Made by a program: the position numbers and the translations under genes. Shown piece by piece: positions 25,999 to 38,178 of a stretch of 64,000 nt of DNA. The first letter of the stretch is position 1, and every line of letters starts with the position of its first letter. The DNA lies in contig NC_088302.1 in the NCBI RefSeq assembly GCF_032854445.1, positions 23,383,788 through 23,447,787 on the forward strand, given 5' to 3'. The DNA is from Liolophura sinensis. Taxonomy: Eukaryota; Mollusca; Polyplacophora; Chitonida; Chitonidae. Under the pieces are notes generated by a model. It did not search any database and was not told where the DNA came from. It was given only the letters and a program-made list of their open reading frames with translations.

Positions 25999-26205
25999 AT
26001 GGGGCCACCGAGTGACTCCCAGCTTAAGTCATCAAGGAGAGGAAGATCTGCAATCTATACTGGCCAATCTCCCAACACCTAAACAATGGGGGCTGTCAAA
26101 GCTGATCAGCAAACGTTTCTGTAGGTGACTTGTGGTGTGGATGACAATGGGACTGACCACGAACAAAACACATGCACCTTTAATGGTCAGGCAGACAGAA
26201 TACCA
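25994..26205. repeat. Direct duplication, copy A
   Basis: This segment pairs with 26928-27155. Both start TCAATGGGGCCAC and share GGAAGATCTGCAATC (AAAAGATCTGCAATC in B), ACACCTAAACAATGGGGGC, GCTGATCAGCAA, TTTCTGTAGGTGA and CTGACCACGAACAA. Copy A lacks a 27-bp stretch present in B. The two copies flank a 24-bp minisatellite. Confidence 0.85.
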
Positions 26206-26330
26206 GAGCACTATGAGTGACCTGTTCAATACTCTTGCAGCTTGTGATCATGCATGCCAATAGCAAATCAGACAAAGAGGGAAAGAAATTCAACACACAC
26301 TTGGTGATTGTCTGTAAACTATATTTCATC

Positions 26331-26808
26331 CATAAGCAACACTAGATTTAGCTGTCAACAACTATACACTTTCAAGCATAAACAATACTACACCTTCAAC
26401 AATACACAATATTACACATTTAGCCATAAACAATACTACACATTCAACCATAAACAATACTACACCTTCAGCCAAAAACAATACTACACATTCAACCATA
26501 AACAATACTACATCTTCAACCATAAACAACACTACACCTTCAGCCATAAACAATACTACACATTGAGCAATAAACAATACTACACCTTCAGCCATCAACA
26601 ACACTACACTTTCAGCCATCAACAACACTACACATTCAGCCACGAAAAAACACTACGCATTCAGATGTCAACAATACCACACATTCATCCCTGAACAACA
26701 CTATTACATTCAGACAACACTACACACACATTCAACCGACAACAACACTACATATTTCGCCATGAACAACATTACAAATTCAGCTGTCAACAACACTACA
26801 CCTTCTGC
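26331..26808. repeat. 24-bp minisatellite
   Basis: There are about 20 units of the type CATAAACAATACTACA plus CTTCAACC, with decayed units at both edges. The unit is 8 codons long, so 128-codon (plus) and 93-codon (minus) frames remain open. They are artefacts. Confidence 0.93.
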
Positions 26809-26927
26809 ATTTCACAACCCATAAATGAGATGGATGCATTTACTGTACTGCACATTTTCATAACACTGGAGTATATCAGGCATAAGAACACGCATAAATG
26901 TATTCATACAGCAGAGAATACGGCCAG

Positions 26928-27155
26928 TTCAATGGGGCCACTGAGCTACTCCCATTAAGAAGAAAAAGATCTGCAATCCATACTGGCCAATCTCACAACA
27001 CCTAAACAATGGGGGCTGTCAGCGCTGATCAGCAAGTGTTTCTGTAGGTGAGGTGGTGCAGATGATGGTGGAACTGACCACGAACAATACACATACGCAC
27101 CTTGGTCCAAGGCTTTAGCTGAAAACCCAGTAATGGTCAAGCAGAAAGAATACCA
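26928..27155. repeat. Direct duplication, copy B
   Basis: This is the second copy of 25994-26205, about 935 bp downstream. It contains an extra 27 bp near 27100-27130 (including CTTGGTCCAAGGC). Minus-strand frames in the two copies align in part, but the middle is frame-shifted, so coding constraint is not supported. Confidence 0.85.
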
Positions 27156-27245
27156 GGAGACAGCATGAACACCACATCCATTCACGCAGCCTCTGTCCTT
27201 TCACAGCACTGAATTCCGTTACAAAGAAGAAGAATGTAGATGCTA

Positions 27246-27292
27246 AAACATACTCAAGAATCATTTCACTTATAGAACTGGCTGCAGTCTGA
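27246..27292 (-). mobile_element. Small SINE-core remnant
   Basis: ACTCAAGAATCATTTCACTT followed by ATAGAACTGG matches the SINE core in reverse orientation over about 40 bp. The rest is lost. Confidence 0.45.
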
Positions 27293-27436
27293 TTTACGAG
27301 GATATATTGATACGAAGACAATAGCTAGAAATCAACCTGCAACTCCACTGCAGAGAGAATAGATGGGTCACATCCACAAATACACCGACACAGTACACGC
27401 ACATTGTACAGGTACAGTTCACTCAGCAGTTCAAGA

Positions 27437-27560
27437 AATTTTCATTTGTACAACAGCAGCCAGCTTCATGGGTGGAAGAAATCAGAGAGCTCAGAGTAAA
27501 CCACTGTAATTTGGCACTTGACTGACAAACTTTCCCACAAGTGAAGTACAGATCTATGTT
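27437..27560 (-). mobile_element. SINE-like element, second family
   Basis: This shares the start of the SINE core (AAATTTTCATTTGTACAAC, then AGCAGCCAGC), then differs: TCATGGGTGGAAGAAATC, AGAGTAAACCACTG and TGACAAACTTTCCCACAAG. Related segments occur at 31255-31400 and 53800-53990. I treat these as a sister SINE family. Boundaries are approximate. Confidence 0.5.
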
Positions 27561-27817
27561 GCATTAGTGGAACATGATATCCTCAGAACTTCATGTAAGA
27601 CTACATGGATATAGCAACACAAGTGTAGCTGACCACTTCGTATCAAAAAGGCCCTGTAAGCAGTGGAATATGAAATCTGGAATCAGAATAGTGGAATCTT
27701 ATGTTACACAGAAATAAAATTAGAAATGTCAAACCCCGAGCCAGATCAAACTCTTTTTATAAGAGTTCAAATTTTTTTTATTTTGGAATAAGAATTTCCA
27801 TTCACCGTATTTGATTT

Positions 27818-27969
27818 TTTTTTTTTTTTTTTTCTGATTGGTGTTTTACGCCATACTCAAGAATATTTCACTTATACAACGGCGGCCAGCATTATGGTGG
27901 GTGGAAACCGGGCACAGCCCGGGGGAAACCCACGACCATCCGCAGGTTGCTGCCAGACCTTCCCACGTA
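27818..27969 (-). mobile_element. 5'-truncated SINE (Meta-SINE-like)
   Basis: A T-run at 27818-27833 (the A-tail of the minus strand) is followed by the core: GGTGTTTTACGCCATACTC, AAGAATATTTCACTTATAC, CCATCCGCAGGTTGCTGCC and CCTTCCCACGTACC. The tRNA-like head is missing. The core is nearly identical to the copies at 39278 and 40936, so the copy is young. Confidence 0.88.
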
Positions 27970-28233
27970 CCACAATATTTGACAAACTGATTTATGTTTA
28001 AATATGTACATAATAACATACATGTACACATAAGATTCTTACTAACAGCCTAATCTATAAGTCTATGACAAACAGCAGCTCAGCAGAGCAACATGTATAC
28101 TAAGATACCAGTAAATCTATCTTGTAACAAATATTTTCATATCTACCTATCTGTAAACCGTTACAAACACGCTCAGAAGTTTACAGGTTCCCCACCATAG
28201 TGTGATTATAAGACAGAATTGTCAGTGTAAGTG

Positions 28234-28424
28234 TGCATGTGCCATAACCCCCTAAAATGCATGACACCAAGAGGGCTGACACCAAACATTCTGAATTATG
28301 TAAAGTGATGAGCCCTAGTGCCAGCCATTGCATGTGCCATAACCCCCTAAAATGCATGACACCAAGAGGGCTGACACCAAACATTCTGAATTATGCAAAG
28401 TGATGAGCCCGGGTGCCAGCCATC
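28234..28424. repeat. Tandem duplication of a 95-bp segment
   Basis: Two near-identical 95-bp copies start at about 28234 and 28329 (GCCATAACCCCCTAAAATGC at 28241 and 28336). They differ at few positions, so the duplication is recent. Confidence 0.93.
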
Positions 28425-28429
28425 CATTG

Positions 28430-30074
28430 GATAACCTCCAGCCACTAATGTTAAAATATGAATTTTAAAATGGATAGGTGTGACAGCTGGACAAACCGAA
28501 GGATGGACACCTAGAGAGCATTTCCATGTTCCTCCACCACTTTTAAAGCAGAGGACAAAAGGGCAGGCTTGACAAGAGCTCAACACAAAATATGCTACTC
28601 ATCCATCATCTGAATTGTTAAACAGACTTCTTGTTAACATATTTATTGACTGTGTCTGGAGGTCCAGAATGACTGCTGTAAAATCATATGTTAAGCTCAA
28701 AGAAACCTGGGATGAACTGTTCAAACAGAATAAGAAGTTTAATCAGCAAAAATTACATGATTAGGATCATGGCTTACTGCTCAACTGATCAATGAATATA
28801 AGTTTGTCTACACCATCAGACAGGGCACAGCCAATCCGTGCTTTCCCACTGTTCCACAAAAAGTCACAAAGTGCCACACTGCCTCACTTAGAAGCATCTG
28901 TAGTTCATGACGATGATCTGTTCCAAGGAATCCATTAGACGGTTTTCACGCCAGAAAATGCCCGTTCCAGCAAACATTATTTGGATAACAAAAGCACAGT
29001 ATTTAAACCGTTGCCCTAAAAGAAAAGTGTTGGAAACTGGCTAAATCTCACCATGGGACAGCTGCCAACTTAACTCGGCTGAACATCCCGGTCCATTTAG
29101 TCATGAAATATGTACATCAGCACTCCCAATGGAATGACACAGAGTGCCCATCCAGACAAAACCTCACTTCGAATCAATATTCTTGTCTGTCACCAAGCTC
29201 TTCACGGCTATGTTTTTGTAAAAATATTCATAAAATAATTATGTGTCAATTTTTCGCTCCTCTCTTGAGACCCTGTCAACAGCAAATGGTTCAAACCATA
29301 TGTGATCATCCTAAAACAAAGAGATTTAAATGCTCTACCACCTCAGCCGACAAGTTTACAGTATAATCTACATGAAACACAATGATAACCTGTAGGCATG
29401 ACGTTTATAATACACAAATGACAAGCAACACAACTGTGCTCTTTTCACGGCATGGCAAATTTTCACAAATCGACCAAATCAAATCTGATACTAATTTTTA
29501 TGAAGGACAGTGGAGAACTGATGTTCACCAGATGACCTAAAATTTATTCTCAGCCCAACTTAAATAAAACTGTGCTTGACTTTAAACTCATCCAAAAAAT
29601 CTTATTCCTGTGAAAAAATATGGAAATTTTATTCCATATGTCATTACTTTAAAGGACGATCTGGAGCCAACTCAATTTCAGGCAGGTAATGGGCATTAAC
29701 CCAAAAGAAGCAGTTCAACATAATGTTCTTATTCCTGTGCTTTTATATGAAAATGATCACACACAGGATTTGAATGAACATTACAGTTGAGTTAAGCCCT
29801 AGCAGGCTTAAGCAGTCAGTGGGACTATTACATCTGTCTTGGGAGATGGGCGCACGTTTTCCACTCAAATCTGGTAATGAAACGCTGCAGAATAAACAAT
29901 TCAACCAGAACTTATTTCCCTCGTTGAATAACACTGAAGCTGTATCGTTTGACAACTGGCTGAATTATGTATGTTCTCTTCCATCTTTATTTGCGGGCAG
30001 CATGTTACGAATTAAAAGATCAGGAAGTAAAAGTTACAAAACCAGATGACATGAACTTAACTTCATACATATGC
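28430..30074. other. Non-coding sequence
   Basis: I see no repeat or gene. Opposed frames at 29743-30049 lack any recognised domain. Confidence 0.5.
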
Positions 30075-30085
30075 ACATACCTATA

Positions 30086-30355
30086 GGGGGGCCTCCGTGG
30101 CTCAGTCGGTTAGCGCGCTAGCGCAGCGCAATGACCCTGGAGTCTCTCACCAATGCAGTCGCTGTGAGTTCAAGTCCAGCTCATGCTGGCTTCATCTCCG
30201 GCTGTATGTGGAAAGGTCTGTCAGAAAGCTGCGGATGATTGTGGGTTTCCCCCGGGCTCTGCCCGGTTTCCTCCCACCATATTGCTGGCCGCGGTCGTAT
30301 AAGTGAAATATTCTTGAGTACGGCGTAAAACACCAATCAAAAAAAGAAATAAATA
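30086..30355 (+). mobile_element. Full-length tRNA-headed SINE (Meta-SINE-like)
   Basis: The head begins GGGGGGCCTCCGTGGCTCAG with an A-box-like TGGCTCAGTCGG. A B-box-like GAGTTCAAGTCC follows about 65 bp further on, wider than in a true tRNA. Then come the core (TTTCCCCCGGGCTCTGCCCG, ATAAGTGAAATATTCTTGAG, TACGGCGTAAAACACCAATC) and an A-rich tail. The target-site duplication is diverged: ACATACCTATA (30075-30085) and ACATTCCTCTA (30356-30366). RNA polymerase III would transcribe the active form. The 69-codon frame inside is not a gene. Confidence 0.92.
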
Positions 30356-30369
30356 ACATTCCTCTAAAT

Positions 30370-31250
30370 CCTAATGCTGTACTAGCAGTTCAGAGAAGTA
30401 CAAAGCCTGTACAGAGTACATGTGAAGACTACCTGTCATGATTATGAAGGACACATTTGTGACACAAACAAAAAATGCAGATTTCATCAATAGTGGTTAT
30501 AATACTTGCTATCTTTGAAAACTGTCTGTATTTGACTTTTGTCCATGACTGAGTTACTCATTAAGACTGAATTCTGAGGATTCTGTTGGTCTAAATTACT
30601 TCAACTTAAGCAATCTTGCATGGCCTTTATTTGCTATCAAAAATGCACTTTCTGAGTGCATTATCTGTTAAAGGGAAAGAAAACCCTAACATGAAGTATG
30701 TCAGATGAGAGACCATTAAACACTCTCCATAAAATGTTTATTTTATAAAATTATTTTTATTAAACTTTTTTTCAATCTAGTAAAATCCATTTGAAACTCT
30801 GGATTTGAAACATGGAAGCCTTTTACGACAATATTGGGACCAGTTACTTCCAATTCAAAACGCATAAAAGAACTCAATTCTCCAGTCCTCAAGATCTGAT
30901 GATATTAGAATTACTTGGCAACATTAAACAATACCAAGGTTTGACGATTTCAAGCAGATGAAATGTATTATTAATAGCTCGACTTTTTTGTCTCGTGATT
31001 GGATGAGAGCTATAGTCATGTGATTTTTTTTTACAGTTATGATGTAGCACGTTGTTTCCTTTAGAGTGCATTCATTAACTTATGCTGAGAACATAAGTAG
31101 CATGCTCGAGAGTTGCAGAAGACATTTAATCATCTGCTACTCTGATGTCAGCTACCCAAAATAATGTTACCATATCAACCCATCAAGTCAGTGTCTGCAG
31201 AGGGTGGAGAATCCAGATTTAGCATACTTTGTTGTCTAAAGCCATCCACA
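30370..31250. other. AT-rich non-coding sequence
   Basis: No repeat, gene or RNA gene is visible. Confidence 0.5.
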
Positions 31251-31254
31251 TTGA

Positions 31255-31400
31255 AGAATTTTTAACTTACACGTATGGTGTCATGTTCATGGGTGGGGAG
31301 CAGTGAAGTGCCCGGGGGTAAACCACCTCCCTTGGGCAAGAAAGCTATGAACATTCCGACTTGTGACTCGCAGATAACAAAACCAGGAAGACAAGTGAAA
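31255..31400 (-). mobile_element. SINE-like element, second family, diverged
   Basis: TTCATGGGTGGGGAGCAG, AAGTGCCCGGGGGTAAACCA, TTGGGCAAG and CATTCCGACTTGTGA follow the order seen at 27437 and 53800. Ends are unclear. Confidence 0.4.
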
Positions 31401-31599
31401 GATAGACTGCCACAAAAGCTTTGTCAACTGCTTATTGTAACAAAGGCCCTACATTAACAGTGAGAGAAGGGAAATCCACAAGCAAGGTTGATATTGAAAT
31501 TGTCCCAACCTACCATCAGCACTGGTTTCAGGGCAAACTGTAACGTAAACAGTTATCAGCTGTTCGGCATAATTAAGCAACTAATGGGTATCATATATA

Positions 31600-31870
31600 T
31601 TTATTTTATTTGACCGATGTTTTATGCCGTACTCAAGTATATTTAACTGATACAATCAAGAATGGTGACCAGCATTATGGTGGGAGGAAACTGAGCAGAG
31701 CCCAAGAGAAACCCATGACCATCCGCAGATTGCTGTAGACCTTCCCACGTACGGCCGGAGAGGAAATCAACATGAGCTGGACATGAATACACAGCGATCA
31801 TATCCGTTAGATGCTTCTCGATCATTCCAACGCGCTGGCACACTAGCCACCTCAGCCACGGGGGCCCCAA
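31600..31870 (-). mobile_element. Full-length SINE, variant head
   Basis: This is a complete element in reverse: A-rich tail side at 31600, core (GTTTTATGCCGTACTCAAG, GCATTATGGTGGGAGGAAAC, CCATCCGCAGATTGCTG), then a head ending CAGCCACGGGGGCCCC. The head differs from the other copies (TGGCTGAGGTGGCTAG on the minus strand), which may mark a subfamily. Target-site duplication: GTATCATATATA (31588-31599) and GTATCATACATA (31871-31882), one mismatch. Confidence 0.88.
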
Positions 31871-31882
31871 GTATCATACATA

Positions 31883-34800
31883 GATTCAGTGTTTAAAACA
31901 ACAATAATGTTCAACTCTTGAACATGAAACAATAAACTGTACAGGAGGGAAAAAAAAAGCTTTCATAACAAGTGTAAAATGTTTTCAGATTCATGATTGA
32001 TTAGATTAAGTCAATAAATAAATTAACCACCTCTCTTCCTCAGTTTAAATTTAAAAAGACCAACAAAAGTTGAAAAGCTCTTTCATATATAAGGTGTGTA
32101 AAGTGTGAAAGCAGATACATGATACAGGGTAGCTGGAAAAGATAGGAGGAATCTCTAATTGAAAACAAATGCAATGATGTCAGTGGCACGTGATTTCACA
32201 TCCGTGCATGTCCACGCAGCCAAATACCTCAGGATTAAGAAGATTTGATTGAATTGACTGTCAGTTTATCAGACCCCCTACCACCCCACCCTCTACTGCA
32301 TGATAGCTGTGAGTTTGACAATGTTGCCCCTCGCAATTAGTGTGTGCATGTGCACATTCACGAAGCCCAAATACCTTGGTGTTAAGAAGATTTCATTGGA
32401 TTTACTGTAAGGTTTTCAGTCCACCATTAACCACGAGTTGCACCAGTTTTGATCCAAGGATCGGTTGCCCCTCCCCCTTGCTGTTCTGTCCTTGAGACAA
32501 GGGCAATCTAAATTAGCAGAGGGCTGGCTCAAAGGCTAGTGACATTTCATTTACAACTTGACCCTGATCAGAAACACTGCTTGAAACTACCATACAATTA
32601 CAAAATCAATTTCGTTCAAATTTCCTCATTAATTTCATCATTAACGCTGCATATAATCAAATTATGTCACAAAGTTGATTCAGGTGTTCCTTGCATGCAG
32701 AAAAAGTGTTTGACATGCACAAAATGATTATATGCATGAACATCAGTCCCTATAGATGGACACAGCTGGTAATTCTGGTTGACTCTATTATATCTAACAC
32801 TGGTAATTAAACTATTCTCTCTCAAAAACCTCTAGATGTAGTACAAGGGCACACTTATCATAGATGTTTTAAAGACAACAATAAATTCTGATCCATCTTA
32901 AATCTAACTACACAGCTGCAGCATTTGCTCATAAATCAAACAGCACAACAATTCATCATAACAACTGTACTACATTAACGAAGAAAATGTGGATGAAACA
33001 TTGCGTAATATGGGTAGAAAATATGAATTTTCACCTTCACTGGTACTGATGTTGACCAACTTTGGCCACAGAAATCTTTTTACAGTGTTACAACTGAATA
33101 CAATCTAAGAGCATGTAATACAAGGTAAACACATGAATGGCGTGGACAGTCAGGCAGAGAATTAGACCGAAACTGAATAAAGCATCCAACAGGATTCGTG
33201 TTTGAAATAACAACTCTATGTAGGAGGTTATCTCATGGCAACCACCACTTTCATCTACACATAACTTCACTTTTAAAGTTTGGTATATAGACAAGTTTTT
33301 ACTTTCATGTTCTTTCAAGAGGTTTCATTAGGACGCTTCTGAAATGCCTACAAATGAGTTAATTAACCTTGAATGTTTCTGTCTTAAGAAGTAAATATCT
33401 GGCAACATCGAATCAAAGTTTGGGAATGAATAAATGACTGGCTTTACGCCATCAGGGTAATATTTTAGCCATATCATGTAACAGATAAATGCACAAGAAC
33501 TAATAGGCTTAAAATTCCCCAATGAACTGAACCAATGGTACTTTAAATTGAATCCATTTTCACATTTGAACATGAAAGTACATGTATGACAGTGTTAATA
33601 AACATGTCTGTTCAGGAGGGGAAATGCTGAGATAAAACACAACAAAATACAAAACCTCTCATAAAATCCTCACAAAATGGATGAGAAATCTCGTTTGAAA
33701 TTCAATTTAAATTCACATCAAAATGAATTTGATCAATGTTACTTCAAATTCAAATTATGGGACCCTGCTGTGAGATTCTGCATGTCAAGCATTCAGTAAG
33801 TTATTGCAACATTTATTTAATAAAATAATGTTGACAAAAGAAAGGTCACAAGAGCTGCAAAGAAGCTGTAGTTGCATTATGGTATTAGTTTCTGAAATGG
33901 AATTGATTCTGATTGCTGTCATAACCATCCCAAGTCATAGTCTGCAAGCCATGTCACATTAAACTGGAATTCACCCAAGAAATATGATGTTGTGAGACTG
34001 GTCTGGGTCTGCATCTCAGCAATTGCATGCACTCTGACGCCAACTGCGTTCTAGTTGCAGTCTTGCAATGCTGCCATGGTTGATGATTAAAATCAACATG
34101 TCTTTACACGATGGCGTCAATAATCAAAGTGATTGTGTTTTGTTCTTGGAGAAATTGACAAAGAAATCTTCGTCTGAGTCAAGATAATTTCTCCTGTTTA
34201 CAGTGGAGTGGTTAATGCGCGGAGGCCCGTGTCAGCGGCATGTAATTCATCTTCGGCTAGCCGCCTGGAGAAGACCCCATCCCATCCTGGTTGGCGACTC
34301 TCTCCACTTCCCGCCTGTAATGACCCTCCCAGCCAACAACAGCGGCTGGAAATGGGATGTGTGCAGGCATATCTGCTTGCAAAGTTATGACATCGTCGCA
34401 TGATGCAAAATATTGCGCCTGTATCGGGATTGTGGTGGTGAGAAGCAGCGTGACATATTGAGCTAGAGGACTCGATTTCCCACCACCTCACCATGCGGCC
34501 CCTAATCGAACAGCTCCCACAAAGCTGCATCAAATATTTATAAGAGTCTGACAAATTCAGAAATTGAGCATATTGGCCATTTCCTTGGCTTTGTTTACCA
34601 TTGAATAAAAAGGAAGACAGAGGTTCCCGAGGGATTTTAAGAAATTGGTTTTGTTAAAAGGCCCCATTCTCTCGGTCGCCTCTACGCAGTCACATAATCC
34701 TCATTGTCTGAAGACAAGGCTGTAAAATCGGCACATTCTTAAGGATTGGACAAACAATCTCAATGTCGCGTTCAGTGAGAAGTAAGGAAGTGCCATCAAT

Positions 34801-35100
34801 TGTCCCATTCCCTTGTGATTACAGGCATTGTGTGACAACAGGAATGTAACAGGTGGTATGCCTCTATTTCTACCTACACCTATGCCCGAGCATACATGTC
34901 TACACATTTAGAGTGAACCATTTCTTTTTAACGGTTTTGCCCAAAGAAGCTGACATCTTCATTAATCACCCCACAGCGGGTAGTAAATCTGGTCCTGAAA
35001 ATTCCTGAAGACAGTTAATTCCATGCCAGTGGGAGAAAAGTCTCACTGTTGAAAGTGTTGATAATGTGTCTTGTATGTTCCCTATAACATTTTTATCATC
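31883..35100. other. Non-coding sequence with one GC-rich island
   Basis: No gene is supported. The island at 34195-34520 has open frames on both strands (118, 66 and 60 codons), which reflects its higher GC rather than coding content. The remainder is AT-rich. Confidence 0.5.
34195..34520. promoter_or_regulatory. Candidate conserved non-coding element
   Basis: This is a sharply bounded, repeat-free, more GC-rich island inside AT-rich DNA. Overlapping frames on both strands show no domain. The call is based on composition only. Confidence 0.25.
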
Positions 35101-35102
35101 TT

Positions 35103-36442
35103 ACAGCCATAGAAAACTAAGTCGTCTCACCAACAGCAAACAACTCTCCTGTATCACCAACCACAAACAACTCATGTTTCAGCTGTATCATCATACAAAA
35201 AACAAAGATGTATTATCGCTAACAAGCAACTCAGCAGTATCATCACTCACAAATAACTGAGTTGTACCATCAGCCACAAACAACTAAGCTGTACCATCAA
35301 CCACAAACAACTCAGATGTACCATCACCCACAAACAATCCAGCTGCATCATCACCCACAAACAGGTAACTGTATCATTAACCACAAACAACTAAGCTGTA
35401 CCATCACCCACAAACAACTCAGCTGTCACCATCACCCACAAACAACTCAGCTGTACCATCAACCGCAAACAACTAAGCTGTACCATCACCCACAAACAAC
35501 TCAGCTGCATCATCACCCACAAACAAGTAACTGTATCATCAACCACAAACAACTAAGCTGTACCATCACCCACAAACAACTCAGCTGTACCATCACCCAC
35601 AAACAGGTAACTGTACCATCAGCCACAAACAACTAAGCTGTACCATCACCCACAAACAGGTAACTGTACCATCAGCCACAAACAACTCAGCTGTACCATC
35701 AACCACAAACAACTAAGCTGTACCATCACCCACAAACAACTCAGCTGCATCATCACCCACAAACAAGTAACTGTACCATCACCCACAAACAGGTAACTGT
35801 ACCATCACCCACAAACAACTCAGCTGTACCATCACCCACAAACAGGTAACTGTACCATCAGCCACAAACAACTAAGCTGTACCATCACCCACAAACAGGT
35901 AACTGTACCATCAGCCACAAACAACTAAGCTGTACCATCAGCCACAAACAACTAAGCTGTACCATCACCCACAAACAACTCAGCTGTACCATCACCCACA
36001 AACAGGTAACTGTATCATTAACCACAAACAACTAAGCTGTACCATCACCCACAAACAACTCAGCTGCATCATCACCCACAAACAAGTACATGTAACTGTA
36101 TCATCAACCACAAACAACTAAGTTGTACCATCAGCCACAAACAACTAAGCTGTACCATCACCCACAAACAGGTAACTGTACCATCAGCCACAAACAACTA
36201 TGCTGTACCATCACCCAAGAACAGGTAACTGTACCATCAACCACAAACAACTAAGCTGTACCATCAACCACAAACAACTAAGCTGTACCATCACCCCCAA
36301 ACAACTCAGCTGTACCATCACCCACAAACAGGTAACTGTACCATCAACCACAAACAACTAAGCTGTATCATAAACCACACAGAACTCAGTGGCACCATCA
36401 CTTACAAGCAACTCAGCTGTATCATTAGCCACAAACAACTAC
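35103..36442. repeat. Mixed 26/27-bp minisatellite
   Basis: There are about 48 units of two interleaved types: 27 bp (ACCATCACCCACAAACAACT then CAGCTGT or AAGCTGT) and 26 bp (ACCATCACCCACAAACAGGT then AACTGT). Edge units are decayed, and faint unit-like sequence continues to about 36672. The 124-codon frame at 35262-35636 is an artefact of the 27-bp periodicity. Confidence 0.95.
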
Positions 36443-36672
36443 TCTCAATCATCCCATTCCTATACCTGTGTGTAAAATCAATTATAACCTTTAAGTAGGT
36501 GGTAGAACTATAAGGTGTGTCTAAACCACAAACAATGAAACTGTTTTCTTAAATACAAACTAACCAACCACCAACCCAAAAATTAATTTAAGCTGGTTCA
36601 TCAAGCACAAAGAGCCATGATTAAATAACTAAGCCAGCTCATCAACCGCAAAGAGCTAAGCCATCTCAAAAA

Positions 36673-38118
36673 GGAGTGAATGACATAACGACTTAGTGAA
36701 AATAACAGTTTGGTTGCCAGATGCTATGATAGTAAAAATACTGTAATATGTGAAAGAGTTCACAGGCTTGGTCACCCATGTTAATTTGGTGTTAGTAGTT
36801 AAAATTCAACATAACTTGATGTAGATACATAAAATAAACCAAAAACTTGACTCCTAAAGGCTTCCTATATGTTATGTCATGTCATGCAAGCTCCTTTGCA
36901 TATTTGCATGATTTGAAACATGGTTATGATACTTTAAACATTGATATCTAAACTTGAAACTGTTTAAAATAGTCGCATTTTTCAAAACAGAGTTTTCGTC
37001 CATAACATAAACTACTTTGTTGAACAGTCTTTAAAAACAACCCTACATCATTGGAGGAACTCTTTCCTCTCTGCAAACATGGAAAGGTTTGAAATTTAGG
37101 AGCTACCACTCTGTATTCAAAAAATAGAGTTTTGTCCAACTTTTAGTTTAAATGTTTTACCAAAACTTATTTCACATCCCTGGAAGTTGTGACAGCCTTT
37201 CAGCCCCTGTCTACTCTCATTGTCCATGGGTGACAGACATTATTGTTGTTTTCGGGCTAATGAAGGAAGCTGGCTAACCACTGCTTCCTGTGCACAATAA
37301 TCCTGCCTTACGGGAGACTGACAGCAATCATTGATCTTGGGTCTCGATTTCTTCACTAAAATCGTAAAACAACACGGACCAGGCTGCATATTTAGCTGGG
37401 AGTTTTTTAGCAGCTACCATCCGACCCTTTCATTGTTCTACAAGTTTTTCGTGTGAACTTCGCGCACTGTTTTCATTGCATAAAAGCTCCTGTTTGTCCT
37501 GCCCAGAAGTTTCATTTACACAGCCAGCAATTCAGCCGTCAGACAACAAACAGAAAAAAAATCTCAGCTACGCAAGAGAGATCAAATTCACTAACCACTC
37601 CAAACCTTACTTAAGTTTCAGTTCATCAGAATTCTGCTAATGCACTGGGTTTCAACGGAACATATGCCCGATTGGAATATATTTATTTCTACTGCTTGAT
37701 TGTCAGAGATCGAGAGAAGGTTTTGTATGAGGCCCGAAGATTAGAAAAGGCTGGCATCATGCAGTGACTACACAATCAGCATTCAATACCAAAGATAAGG
37801 AATCAACGAACAACAGAAAAAAAAAAAACACGAAAAAACAATTGCAAAGTTAATTCTACTACTCACTCACCATTAAAACCATTGCCAGTTTAGGTTAAAA
37901 CCAGCCTGCTTGTTATTCCACAGGACAAGACAATCCTCGCTTAAGTCCACCACTCAGAAGCACACCATATTAAAAGAATATTATCATTTTAGTGAAGAAA
38001 TACACAATCAGCCGCTTAAATTTGTTTCAGTTCAACAAGGCTACCAATAATCTGGGGCAAATATAAAGGGTGAACAAGTAACAAACAAAGCACACATCAA
38101 TCAGGCCATTAGGTTAAT
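36673..38118. other. Non-coding sequence with a candidate regulatory island
   Basis: No gene is supported. The interval 37190-37520 holds a cluster of words resembling SOX (ATTATTGTTG, CATTGTTC) and HOX/PBX-type (ATCATTGATC) sites, which is suggestive only. Confidence 0.45.
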
Positions 38119-38120
38119 AT

Positions 38121-38178
38121 ATTTACTTATACGATGGAAATCAGCATTATATGGTGGGAGGAAACTGGGCAAAGACAT
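38121..38178 (-). mobile_element. Short SINE-core remnant
   Basis: ATTTACTTATACGATGGAAA then CAGCATTATATGGTGGGAGG and AAACTGGGCA match the SINE core in reverse orientation; head and tail are missing. Confidence 0.65.

Noticed and set aside
30086-30180. A possible tRNA gene at the start of the SINE
   Set aside because: A- and B-box-like words are present, but their spacing is too wide, no cloverleaf or acceptor stem closes, and the same segment heads several dispersed SINE copies.
34198-34554. A 118-codon minus-strand frame
   Set aside because: Two plus-strand frames cover the same DNA. All three reflect locally higher GC, with no recognised domain.
35103-36442. A CRISPR array, because of regular 26-28-bp repeats here and at 6.0, 26.3 and 62.4 kb
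   Set aside because: Repeats are directly adjacent with no unique spacers, there are no cas genes, and the genome is eukaryotic.
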